NCBI RefSeq assembly: GCF_000499845.2
Contig: NC_023758.2
Span: forward strand, 4,864,170-4,928,169
Source: Phaseolus vulgaris
Taxonomy: Eukaryota > Streptophyta > Magnoliopsida > Fabales > Fabaceae
Reading direction: 5' to 3'
DNA length: 64,000 nucleotides
Of the stretch, positions 1 through 12,500 are shown in pieces. A program made the translations under genes and the position numbers. Position 1 is the stretch's first letter; each line of letters opens with the position of its first letter. The notes beneath the pieces were generated by a model that was not told the origin of the DNA, made no database searches, and saw only the letters and a program-made list of their open reading frames with translations.

Positions 1-1363
1 ATGAAGTTAAGATTCCATTTTTGTCTGTTTATCAATTTTTATTTGTTTGTATCTCATAACTTATTTAAAATCTACAGATTTTGCGAATTTTTTAAACAAT
101 TTATCCAAAAAAAAAAGAAAGTCCTAACAACAAAATTTTCATCTTAAATGGATATGTTTTCAGTTTTTTATTTTGATCGTCACAGTTTTTTCTTTGTTTC
201 TTGTGTTTACGAAGTTTGAAATCGCTATTTTTTAATTCTTATAAAATGTGTAAATTTTAATTTTATTTGCTTTTAATTTTCATCCTTCTAAATTATTAAA
301 ATACCACTTTTAATTATTAATATTTATCTTAAGCTAGAGAAATAAAATTTATTTGAGAGATTTTAAATAATTTTGTTTTTTAAGTATTATATGTCGATTT
401 TATATCACAATACTATTATGTGTTACTTGAAATGAAGATTTGACTTATTTTTATGCATAATTTATTAATTAGTATTATACAATATTAGAAATTAAAGAAA
501 TAGTAATTTTAATTTTAAAGAAATCAAAAAAAAAAATCGAGAATCAAAATCAAAATTTGATCATTTACAGATATTATAAACAATATAAGTTTTGCCCGAT
601 CTAACTTAATTAAAAAATATAGGAGTATAAATCGACATCAGCTTTTCAATTACATCCAAACAAAAAAAGAGAATGAAGTTAATGTAGTGGCACGAGTTTT
701 ATCTGTGCTATATTAACATGATTGATAACTACCTTTTCTGATATCTTATTATAGGTAAAAGTGTTTGACTTTAGCAGTAGTTGGAATTATTAAAAATAAA
801 AAGGTGAGGAATAATAAGACCATTTAACTGAAACCCGATTCAGTTCCTAATATATGAAAACAAGAAAAGTAAGTTATGAAAAATAACTTATTCTAATTTG
901 GTCAGAGATATTGTTGTTAGGTTGGTAGGCTTTTGCAAGATTTGGTAGAAACGTGTAAAGCTAAGATGATGTCAAATATTGAAAATAATAATTTGTTCAT
1001 AAACTTGTTATATTAATTAAATTAGATATTATTTTAAAAAATTTAAAAATTATACATTTAAAATTTAGGATAGTTAAAATTATTTAAAATTTAAGTAGTT
1101 AAACTTTAAATAATTAGTAGTTAAAACTTTATTAGCTAATTAAATATTAATTTAAAAATTATTTCTCAATGATAAAAATTAATTTAAAAATCAATTATTT
1201 TTAATCTTTAAAAAATATTTTTTATTTAATAATTTTTTTAGTAATGCAATAATGGAAAAGGAAGTTGAGTCCAAAAAATACAGCTTCCTTGAAGAAGTGG
1301 GTAGGTTAGGTTATGAAATAGGAGATTGTAGTGTAGAAGCCATAAATCCTTCAACAGTCAACA
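1..1363. other. AT-rich intergenic DNA, no gene seen
   Basis: Very AT-rich sequence with many short A and T runs and no long reading frame on either strand. I see no conserved protein fragment, RNA gene or recognisable transposon end. The last few hundred bases probably include the promoter of the peptide gene at 1583, but no promoter element can be assigned with confidence. Confidence 0.6.
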
Positions 1364-1484
1364 ATGTCTTCTACTCTTACTCTCACTTCTTCTAAAAACC
1401 ACCATTTTCTTTCACCACTCAAACCTCAAAATTCAAAGCACCACCCACACCACAAGGACCAAAGTCAAACAACCAAAGTGTTTA

Positions 1485-1488
<4 letters not shown>

Positions 1489-1542
<54 letters not shown>
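1489..1542. repeat. (TA)n microsatellite upstream of the peptide gene
   Basis: About 27 uninterrupted TA dinucleotides. The tract ends about 40 bases before the ATG of the SGPS-type peptide gene. It lies inside an upstream open frame (1364-1576, same frame as the gene), where it would read as alternating Ile-Tyr and stop two codons before the gene's ATG. The tract is likely to vary in length between individuals. Confidence 0.9.
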
Positions 1543-1545
<3 letters not shown>

Positions 1546-1582
1546 GTACATGCACAGCATCATGATTCAGAACTGAAAGAAA

Positions 1583-1750
1583 ATGAAGAGGGCTTATTAT
1601 TGTTATTGTTACTATATGATGATGTTTTTGGTGTTGGCCTCGTTCTCCATGAACGTTGAAGGAGTGAGAGAGCTTAAAGATGATTCGTTATTCACTGTAA
1701 TAATGGAGAAAGCATATTCCGGCCCAAGCCACAGAGGACGCGGTCACTGA
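1583..1750 (+). CDS. Short PIP/PIPL-class secreted signalling peptide precursor
   Basis: This is an intronless 55-codon frame. Residues 1-27 look like a signal peptide: a Lys-Arg start, then a hydrophobic Met/Phe/Leu/Val/Ala stretch ending in Val-Glu-Gly. A short acidic linker follows, and the protein stops directly after SGPSHRGRGH. That C-terminus fits the SGPS...GxGH signature of PAMP-induced secreted peptides (PIP and PIP-like), which are processed, exported and act as immune or growth signals; AtPIP1 is perceived by the receptor kinase RLK7. The core stands at the exact C-terminus, as in single-core family members. At 55 residues it is shorter than usual family precursors (about 70-110). 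The ATG at 1583 is the only one that gives a signal peptide, and an in-frame stop lies at 1574-1576. Annotation pipelines would probably miss it. Function is inferred from the motif only. Confidence 0.75.
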   Translation: MKRAYYCYCYYMMMFLVLASFSMNVEGVRELKDDSLFTVIMEKAYSGPSHRGRGH

Positions 1751-4208
1751 ACAACAACTCTTCAATGCTTTATTACTATTTTTATATTCTTTCTTTCTCT
1801 TTTAATGTTAAATCTTCTTTCTTCACTCTCAATTTTTAACTCTCTTTCTCACATACTTCATTTATATCATTCATTCACGTCAAATTCAATCCAATTCTTT
1901 TTTTTTTAGTAATTTAAATCATGTAATATGTACCATGTAATTAAATGAATGAACCAACAACAATTTTATTTATCTTATTTTCAAAAAACGCATCGATCAT
2001 CTAAATAATACTCTGTATATCAGGATAGTTTAAATTTTAATAACAATTATTTTTTTTACAATTTATCACAAATGGTTATTTTTTTAAAATATTTCTGTGG
2101 ACAAAAAGAGTATTTTTGAAGAATTATAAAAACATTAATGAATGAATTAGATGGACTTTTATTAATAGATCATGAAAGAGTTTGACTTTATAAATGAATT
2201 TTTAATAAATAGAAATAGATTAATGGATTTTTCTATTCATTATTTCCCAACAAAAAACTATATTATTCTTTTATTATTGAAAATATTCTTTACATAAACG
2301 TTAATAAAACCTCAATAATAGATGGAACAATTTGTTGTGTATTTGATGTACAATATTGACGTGATAGGATAAATGATATATTAATATAGAACGATTATTC
2401 TTTATTAATCGCAATCATAATCTTAGTTTTTTTTATTATTAAAATTTAAGTGTTTAAGGGTTAATTTTAATTAAATATAATGCAATTTAATTTCTACCAC
2501 CCCCATCCGTTGAACATTCTATCAATTCTGGCTCAAACTTGATATTAAAAAAAAAAATATTGATCAACTTTGAAAAAAATAAATAACATATGTGATGCAA
2601 ATAGAAAAAAAAATCTTTATAACATTAATAAAAAATAATTTTGTTAATCAAAAAATAAGTTTGATAGATATCAAGCGAAAAAAACCTTGTTATAAAAATA
2701 ATATTAGACCAAATAATATTAAACCTACTTGATATCAATTAAAAAAAATGGAAAACAATGATGATGTTGTTAGCCAAAAAAAAATCTAAATATTGTAAAC
2801 TCAGGTATAACACGAACTTACATAAACTAAATAATAACTTTAACTATACAAAAATAACCATATTCGAATTTTGCTAGAAAAAATAAATTCTACCAACTTC
2901 AACTGAAAAAAATGATGTGAAGTTGAAAATGTTTCATTCTTAGTTGAACTAACAATGTTTCAATTAAGGTTAAGTCAATATAGTAATTCAATGTCATTGA
3001 AAAAGTATAAAGAAAAAAAGTATATATATATATAATTTCAAATTATTGATTACTTTATTGGTAAAAATTGATATTATATAATCATCTTTAAATCACGATT
3101 GAGGCATCAATACATTCATGTTGCATAATTAATCTAGGATTAAACTATTAAAAACATGATTAAACATCAAATTTGAAATAACAAAAAAGAAAGAAAAATA
3201 CACTGATACACTGACCAATCTAATGTAATTCATGAGCAGTATCATCATATATTCTAAAAAAATATAAATTTGTAATATGTTATGTCTATAAACTAATATT
3301 TTCTACATAAAGAGATTTCACCTGTCCCAAATTGTATCATTATATTTGTCTTTATTCTTTAATAATTATAGTTGCACTACCAAAATACACGTTCCATTGT
3401 ATGCCTAACAAAAAATGTAGAAACCCCTCGACAAGTTATTAAATTCCGAAGATAAAAAAAAAGGACAAATCACAAAGACTTAATTAAGAGCATACAATAT
3501 AGATTAGATGGAAAGAAAAAAAGAATTGAGTTATTTTTATAATTATTACTTATAGTAAGTCATACTAATATATTTAGGGTTTATGGTTTACAAATTTAGA
3601 GTTTATTTAGTCATGATAATGTATCATGACTTTATTGAAAAAAAGTAATATCATCATATTGATATGATTTTAGACATATTAAAATAATACGATTTTGATA
3701 TTAAGTATACATAACACAATTTTAATTAATAATTTTTTAAAATAAAGTCGTATTTAGGTAATATAATTTTAATTTAAAGTAAGTTACAATAGATTCATTT
3801 TATCCTTAGACAATTTCTATTTAATATTTTAAACTAAACTTATGTTAGGTTAACACGATTTGTATTTGTATGTAAGTCAATTTTTTTATTTATAATTTTT
3901 TTAAATAATATATATATATATATATGTATAATATCACTATTAAAAAATTAATTAGCAGTTGAAATTTGATCAGTATATATTAGTTTTCTTGTATTAAATA
4001 TTAGTTTCTCCTTGTCACGAAAGTAACTATTTATCAATAACCAATAATAAAATAAGAATGAGTAAATTTAAATATTATTTTTCATTCTTAAAACTTAAAT
4101 AATCAAAATAACTGTTTTACCAATTACTCGCTTAAGAAAACCAATTTAAATAACTTTCTCCGTGTTATTATTTGCTCTGTTTTGTAAATTGAAAAGCTGC
4201 CATTGGCG
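1751..4208. other. AT-rich intergenic DNA
   Basis: About 2.4 kb of AT-rich DNA with short (TA)n runs near 3023-3034 and 3909-3924. No reading frame resembling a protein family is seen on either strand. Bases just upstream of 4209 should contain the promoter and 5' leader of the pseudouridine synthase gene; no clear TATA box was identified. Confidence 0.55.
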
Positions 4209-7200
4209 ATGGCGGCACAAGCAGAATGGATGTTCAGAGCGTTGAGGAGTGGTCGGCGGCAGATGTCGATGGCAAGGAAATGGGAGGAGAAATGGCTTAC
4301 GCTGCCTCCGGTGGCGGCGAGTGGGAGTGTGGAGGTGAAGGGAAAGACGAAGGGAAAGGGAAACGAAGTCTCCTCCACTCCCACCACCGCCCTGAAATGG
4401 ATTGTTCGGTGCTGCCCAAGCGCCCCCATATCCCTTCTGCACAAGCTTTTCCGTCTAAGACAGGTTCGAGTTCTCTCTCCTCCTCACACGGAAACACTGA
4501 AAAGGGTCGCAGCGAAGGACACCTTGAACTCTGGAGATCGCATTTTACTTCCTCAATCTGTTCAACAAAAACCAACGCCTACACGCAAACCTCATTCTTC
4601 TCTCACTCCCCAACAAATCAACTTCATCCGCACTCTTGTTATACACAAGGTTTTCAACGTTAACTCCTTTCTTTTTTCTTTTCCCTGTTTCATATCTTCC
4701 TCTCATGTAGCATACACATTCACACAGACATATGAACATATATATAATTATTATGAATTATATAAATTGATAATAAAGATTTATGTGTATAAAGTTGAAA
4801 AGGATTTATACAATAAGTTTGAGTTTTTAAATTTTTAAGATTGTGTTAGAACCTAATTGTCAGAAATCAAACAAATATTTACACTTCACTATTTGGACGA
4901 ATGTGAAACGCCATTTAAGAGGATCAATCTTTGTAATGTGCTTAGGATCCTGCCATTCTCGTCCTCAACAAACCTCCAGGAATGCCTGTGCAGGTATGCG
5001 CCTCCTCTCTCATTTGGGATGCCATACTCATCATTTAATTCTTACACATTCTTTCGATGTCTCTCATTAGGGTGGCATTAATATCAAACACAGCTTAGAT
5101 GTAGTAGCTGCTGCATGTTTAAATTATGAGTACTCTGAACCTCCTCGTCTGGTGAGCTCTTTCTTATCTTTCTCATATCAGTATCTGTGCAATCTCTTTT
5201 TTATTATTCGTTTTCTTATGCCTTCTCTAGTACCAAGCTATTTACAAATGCATTATTTATCCTTGTTTCTTCCTCACCCTGTTATTTAATCTAGATTATG
5301 ATGATAAAAAAGGGTTAAATACAGTGTTTGGCAAATGCAATCTGTTTTTCAAGTTATTGTTCTTTTGCTAATAATTTCACATCAAAATCTGGCTCTAGCT
5401 GTTTGTGTCCTGGGAGGAAAGAGCTCGAGATAATCATGCACTCAACTTACTGCTCAAATTTTGCATTGATTTTGTGATAATAACAAGAATATAAGAACCC
5501 ATGGCATGATGAAGCCTTTTTCCTCTGCGAAGCAATATATGGTTTCCTGCACCAGTGTTTAATTACAGATATTTATTTTTTATGCCCTTTTAGGAGCCCT
5601 TTTAGGAGTATCAGGAGATGCTTGCAATTGTAAACGATACATCAAATAAAAAGGGCAGGAAATGATATTTTTTTCTTTCTAAATTTGTCATTAGATAAAC
5701 TTTAATTGTTCTTATTCTCAAGACTCTAGGGTTACTAAAATTCAAGTGGTATCTTCGTAACAGAAAGTGGTAAACATTATTATTTATTCTTCTTCTATCA
5801 AAGACCGTTTCATCTGTTATCATTAAGCAAAGCTTGAACTTACTTTCATGAAATTAGCGGGATTGTTTGCCTTGTCTTTTCGTCCCGTGCCAATGTGATT
5901 GATGGTTGTTTGGATGTATGAAGCATGAACTAGATATTGGTCTGATACATGAACAAGATTGTTTTTAGGTGCATAGACTAGACAGAGACTGTTCAGGCAT
6001 TCTGGTGATGGGAAGAACACAGACAAGTACTACAGTCCTGCATTCCATCTTTCGCGAGAAAACATCTAGGGCATTAGATGATGTGAGTAAAATAATTGTT
6101 CTTTTACATCAAATGCTTCATGCATGCTAAAACGTTCAGAATAGTAGTCTGTTAGGGTCTATGTCCATTTCATTGCTTTTTTTAATTTTGTGCTGTTTGA
6201 TCTTAAATAGACTGAAGAAGAGAAGAGAATACTACAAAGAAGGTATTGGGCACTTGTCCTTGGACGTCCTAGATGTTCAAAGGGGTTGGTCACTGCTTCA
6301 CTGGGTAAGGTTGTATCCATATTGTTGCTTGTTAACTATTTACTAGGAGCTTTCAGCTGGTCAATCTTATTCCTGGAATGTTATGCTTTGTGCATGCTTC
6401 ATCCATTTCATACCAGATATGTCAAACTTATAAAACAATAACTTGTATATAATGTGCATAAACGAAAAAGTTTTGCACTGAATTACAGCTTTGTCTTAAA
6501 ACTGAACTATCAAACATTTTAAACAACCAGTACAGTAGTATATGCTGTCAGTAATTACTAAATTTATCATGCCTTTCACTGTTAAAGGAAGTTTGAACAA
6601 TCATTTTCCTCAAATGGTGGGGAGTGTTATGTATGAGGAATTTGCCTTAGTCCTTTAATCCTTTTATCTTCTTATGGGTAGCTGATTTTCTGATAAATCC
6701 TTGTTTTAGTCACGGTGGTTCCTTTAATGCTTTAGAAGCAAGTTCAAAACAAACTTGTTAGTATCCATAAAATGCAATAGCCAATAGTTCCTTTAATGCA
6801 AAATCCATAAAATGCAACACTCATGGATGCCGCCAACTATCTGGCAATGCATGACATGAAAGCTTAGGCCTTACAGTTACAATGCAATAGCTCTTAACCT
6901 AAATTAACATCTAGCATTAAAATAAATGGACATTGATTTGAGTAGCTATAGAAAGCTCCTTATTCTTGCTTTATAATGTCGTGAACTTGTTGCCCTTCAT
7001 TTGTTTTCAGGTGGTAGTTGACAATGGGAAATCTGATCGAATAACTGTAGTTGACAATTCTACATCATTGTCATCACAGCATGCCATTACAGAGTACCGA
7101 GTGATTGCATCATCATCACAAGGTTGGTAATGAAACTTACTTTTAATTCCAAGATTAAATTTCATCAAATCCTTTGAGAGTGATAAGAACAAATTCCATT

Positions 7201-8266
7201 AATTTCCCCGTATTACATGTTTTTGTGATATTTTAAACTCGTCAGGACCCTAGTTTCAGCCACTCTCTTTCTCACTAATTGTTAATGGGTTGGGGTCATT
7301 AAATGACATTAGTGTTCTAGCTAGAAACAATTATTAACAACACTGCTTATAAAGTTTATTGCAATGTCAAAATATGCATGCTTCCAAACTATTTTAGTTT
7401 ACAAATTGTTTTATTAGATAGTGTTCAACATTTTCACTTGATACTAGAAAGGCAGAGAGTCCCTGACAAAAAGAGCTAATGGTCACATAACAAATATGAT
7501 TTCAACTTAATTTCATGTTTGGGAAATAGAATTTACAGTCTGCCAAAATAAGTAATCGCACCAGCTGGAGGGGATGTCTGATTTTTATCTCAACTTCTGG
7601 TTTTCCAGTATTTGAGCCAACATTTTTTAGAAAAATTTATGTGTATTTTTCTTCACCCTCTCTGGCATGAATTTTCCTGCTAAGTTCTTCTCCTCAGCTC
7701 TTCTTATCTGCAACCCCCAATTTATGCCATCTCAAATAGTGCAGGTTACACATGGTTGGAGTTGTCCCCTTTAACTGGTAGAAAACACCAGGTAACAAAA
7801 CCTAGGGAAGAATCATTTGATATTTGTGTTACTAAGAACATAAACTGTTAAAATCATTTAATATGGCTCACCACAATTTCTATTCTAAGTGTGTGTACTG
7901 GTGCCACAGCTTCGAGTGCACTGTGCTGAGGTGTTAGGTACACCAATAGTTGGGGACTACAAGTATGGATGGCAAGCTCACAGGAAGTGGGGAAATTTTG
8001 ATTTGTCTAATGTGGAGGATTCCTGTGAAGAGCATCTCAAGGAAGAAACACTCCCCTTTGGCCTTAATTTGAACAATGGGAGCATCTCCGAGAATCGTCC
8101 TCGTTTACATCTTCATTGCAAGAAAATAGTCTTACCCAATATATCTGAAGCACTGCAAAATGTGCAATCATTTTCCAATTGTGATCTTTCACAAGTGGAA
8201 GGGCTTCAGTTGGTCGCGGATTTGCCTCCATACATGCAAAGAAGTTGGGATATCACAAGTTATTGA
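4209..8266 (+). CDS. RNA pseudouridine synthase, RluA/RluD family (organellar, type 3/4-like)
   Basis: The enzyme isomerises uridine to pseudouridine in structured RNA. Eight exons keep one frame of 432 residues: 4209-4649, 4946-4993, 5071-5151, 5969-6082, 6211-6309, 7011-7122, 7745-7791 and 7910-8266 (TGA). The Arg-rich, acid-poor N-terminus suggests an organellar presequence; Arabidopsis relatives are annotated as mitochondrial RNA pseudouridine synthases 3 and 4. The catalytic block HRLDRDCSG spans the start of exon 4, with the expected nucleophile Asp near residue 195. Other family blocks are [12 protein letters not shown] (exon 2), WALVLGRP (exon 5), [15 protein letters not shown] across exons 7-8, and VGDYKYG. 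ATG 4209 begins the conserved exon. All introns are GT-AG. The C-terminal ~80 residues are less conserved. The organelle and RNA target are not shown by the sequence. Confidence 0.9.
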
Positions 8267-9597
8267 GTTAATGGTTTATATGTCTCAGCCTTTCAAAATT
8301 CTTATTCACCCGATTTTGGTTTGAGTTTGTTGTCTCACATTTGGCATTGCATTTTTCCTAACCATTAAGCAGTGCTACTCTACATAGCAGTGTCATTGAA
8401 TTAACTTTGTAACAGTTCCTTTTATCCGATTATTTTGTCCATCATAGCCACATTATGATAAGTAGTATATTTTTGCTGTCCAAGCTATAGAAATATGTTA
8501 TTACCCATTAATTAAACATATATTTTAATAAGGAATCTTTATTATATTTGTGTTAGTGGTTTAGAAATGGTGAGATCAAGATTTATGAGTTACTTTTGAG
8601 AAAAAAATTAATGTTTTGTTTGGACCCAGAAGGGTAAACTAGAAAGAAGAACGAAAAAAAAAAGAAAGGAAAAAGAGAAAAAAAAAGATAAAGTTGTTTG
8701 GAATTTTTTTAAGAATAGTTTAATTAATATAATAAAAATAATTTTAATTAATATATTTATAAAAGGACTAAATTGTTCTTGTATTAAAAATCAAATTGAA
8801 TTGAATATTAAGAGACGTTTTAATAGCTAGTATCTTTGAAGGGTTAAACTCTCTTGTCTATTATCATCTATTTTAATGTATGAAATGTAAAAACATATTT
8901 TTAAAAAATAAAATTGAAGTTGAAATAAAATTACCATTAAAATGAAAAAAACATTATAATATGTTAGTACAAGTAATTTTTTTAACACGAAACAGTTTAA
9001 AATAAAACGTCCTTAAAATATCAAAATTTAAATTAGTTGATTTTATACTATGTTATAATTGTATAAATTTAACTTCCTCCTCATGGTAAATTCGTAAAAT
9101 CACCTGTTCATGATCTTTGCTTTGTATTTTAATTAAATAAATTGAAACATATTTATTTTTAAAAGTTATTATCTTTTCAAATGTTTATTTTATTAAAAAA
9201 TATTTATTTTAATAAAATGAAAAGACGACGCAGTCCATCGTAGCTTGAGATAATGTAATGTAATGTTTTGTTTTAGATTTATTTATTTATTTATTACCAA
9301 GTTAAATTTTTATGCCATTCTTCTTCTTTTTCTTCAACTATATCATTCACGTAAAATAAATCTTCTACATGACTACAAACATGTTTAAAGTAAAAATTTG
9401 AGGAATTTGATACAAACGAATTTGATTTTATATATTTTTATAATATTGTTCTAAATTCGTTAAAAAAGTAAATATTGATTATATATATTATTTAAAAAGT
9501 AGCCGCGGGGAGGGATTTGATTGAGAAGAGATACGATCTGAATCCATTTTGAAATTCCTTTGTTACTTCATCGCTCCAAGAGAAGCGAAGCGAAGCG
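8267..9597. other. Intergenic DNA between pseudouridine synthase and GCP6 genes
   Basis: Holds the 3' UTR of the upstream gene and then AT-rich DNA with a purine-rich A/G tract at about 8640-8692. Both neighbours are on the plus strand, so the last part is the GCP6 promoter and leader. A GCGAAGCGAAGCGATG repeat immediately precedes the GCP6 ATG. No further gene is seen. Confidence 0.6.
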
Positions 9598-12500
9598 ATG
9601 ACGGTTGATGCCAAATTTGCGCGGTTTTTGCAGAATTTGAAGGTAGAAGATCCATGGCTTCCCCCAAACACGTGGGAGTCCATAGCTTCTGAGAGTGGAC
9701 TGCACTCTTCTTCATCTTCTTCTTCATCTTCATCTTCTTCTCATCAACCTCTCTCTCATCTCTCCACTCTCTCCGTAAGTTCCTCTTCCTCTCTCAAACT
9801 AACCTATTCTATTCGCCTTCATTCTGCTTTCCACTGCATTGCAATGCCTTTTACCGTCAGAAAACCTACTCAATTTGCAACACTTAGCAACACTCACTAT
9901 CTATCTGTATATCTATCTATGCATTTTGAACTTAATTGAATCGACATCTTTGCTCCCAGGAATCGAGTTTGGTGAGGCTGGCCATGAATGCGATGCAAGG
10001 TGCGAAATCATCCCTTGTTAGCATTCAAAGGATATCTGCCATCTTTTGTTCTGATCCAGCTGACAGGACCTTCCTCCACATTCCCAACCTCTGGAATCGT
10101 GCTTCCAGCACTCGTTCTTTGGGGAATATACTTAAATCCATTGGTTGCACCGCCTCTCTGGTCTTTCTTCTTCGTGCGTTTGTGGATTATTATACAAATA
10201 TGAATGTGGACCTCACTTTTGGACACAATCATCGTAATTCTGATGTTTCCCAAAGCCAAGGGGACACAGTGGGAGCACAACAGGTGCCTCCATTTACACT
10301 TGTTAATCAAGCCTTTGCTGTTGCTGTGGGAAAAGTCTTGGAAGGGTACATCTGTGGATTGGACACAATTCATACATCTGTAATCTTGAGGCGTTCGTCG
10401 AAAAATGTGGATTTGACTGTGCCGGGGTGTTTAAAGAATGTAGTGCATTCTGAAATTACACTACTTGAGTTTTATCTGCACACAAAAGAACTAAGGACTC
10501 AGATTGAAGCGCTTGCCAGTGTATGTAACCTTCAAAAGTGGGCCCTTTGCTTTTCAGATACTGCTTTCGAGGACCTGGTTACCCAAGCTACTTCTGAATT
10601 TCGTAATTTCTGCAGAGGGGGAAATCTATTGACATTTTTGTTTTCACAATTACAGGTTTGCTTATTTGAATGTGAACCTATTGTTAGAATATATGGAAAA
10701 TATCAAACAGTCTCTTCGATTATATCTTGTAATATTTTAAATTATCTCTTCGAATTTGTTTCCCTTTTCCTTGTTTTCCTTATTATCTCTTAGTTATTAT
10801 TTTATTCATACGCTGTGGAGTATCAATCAAGGGCGCCATTAAATCGATACTTCACAGCATATACCCACATATACTTATCCTTTGGCGAATCCCTTAATTA
10901 TCATTTTAGAAGGGGACAAACAAAGATGAGTTTGGGACATCACTATAAGTAATGGATTACAAAATAGATTATGGTAGGAAGATTATTGGATTTTATTGTT
11001 ACTTTTTTTTTTCTAGTGTCAAAGGGGGATATTGGTCAATAAGAGTTGTAGCATGCAGAGAGATTATAATCAATACAAATTTAAATTGGAGAAATGACAG
11101 GCTAGTAAAGCATATAATTGTCATGAGGAGCTTACCTACTCAATATTTTACATATTTGTTGCAACGGAACAATTGCATTACATCTACAAAAGATATTTCC
11201 GTTTAAAATAACTTTTCTTTATTGAAAAATCTTATAATATATTCGGCTTTCTGCAATTTAGGTTGCTGATCCTGCTCACTGCACTCTGCTCAAGTTTCTC
11301 TTCCTTCAAACATGTGAACCATATTGTGGGTTCATTAGATCATGGATTTTCAAAGCAGAAATTCATGACCCATATAAGGAGTTTATTGTAGAAAATATAG
11401 AATGTTTACCTCCTAAGTCACATGATAAAGTTGGCAATTCTATTGACTTTCCATTAGCAAGTGTGAAGGTAATTCTTTCCTGCTAGCTTCTACCAGTTTT
11501 CGAATGAATCATAACCTTATATTACATTGTTATATTATTTATTCTCATGGTGGGGACTTCTAACATCAGGTGCGAGATGAAGTTCCCATTCCTGGATTTC
11601 TCAAAGATTTATTGGTCCCACTTGTTAGAGCTGGTCAGCAGCTTCAAGTACTGTTGAAATTGCTTGAAATGTGCATTCATGTTGCTTCTGGAGAACACAG
11701 TTGTGATGACTTTGTACCCTGCTGGAGTGGCTTTTCGAGCAGTGGTCTGTCTCGTTCATCTCCATTGGCTTTCAGCAAAGATGTTATAGAAGCTACGGTG
11801 CTTGCAAGAGAAAATTATTATAAAAGGATGAACGAGAAAATTGGAAGCCTTTTGAGCAGTTTAGAAGTTAGAAATGCGCAGGTGGTCATACTCCATAGTT
11901 TTGGTTCAACGTATATGAATTATTTTGCAATAACAAAATAGCTTACTTGCATAATAGAAGCAAAGGGTTAACTGGCCAGAAGTTTAAGTTTTTTGGTTTG
12001 AAAAGATGTTTCTATTTTCATTTTTTGTTTTTAATTTTAATTACAAAATCTGCCTTGTTTTCATTTTATTCTTGTTTTAATAGTTGGTACAGAAAATAAT
12101 GAAAACAATAGTATTTTGTTTTTTGCTAATTCTATATAAACCTTTGAAGAAGAAATAAAATGAAAACTAGGTGATATTTTGTAATTAAAGGTGAAAATAG
12201 AAAACATTCTCAAACTAACCAACCTCTAAGATGATCTCGTGCAACCACCAATAAAAAAAATGCAGGAAACCTGCTTAAACATATTAGTTGAACACCATAA
12301 TCAAGGAAAAAAATTCTTGGATCATTTTCAGGCAATCAAATTATTGCTTTTGTTAAATCACACCTCTGGTAAGATATTTCCCTGCTTAATTTTGTATAAA
12401 TTATCGGTCGAGCTTTCTGCTTCTAGTATGTTAGGAGATATTACAATCTGTCTTGTACCATTACCTAGTGCCTTGTGCTTTTGGCAAGAGTTGGATCTTG

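Noticed and set aside
4124..4739. Several overlapping minus-strand and alternate-frame ORFs of 60-145 codons over exon 1 of the pseudouridine synthase
   Set aside because: They shadow a GC-rich exon; only the plus-strand frame from 4209 joins to the conserved enzyme blocks through GT-AG splicing.
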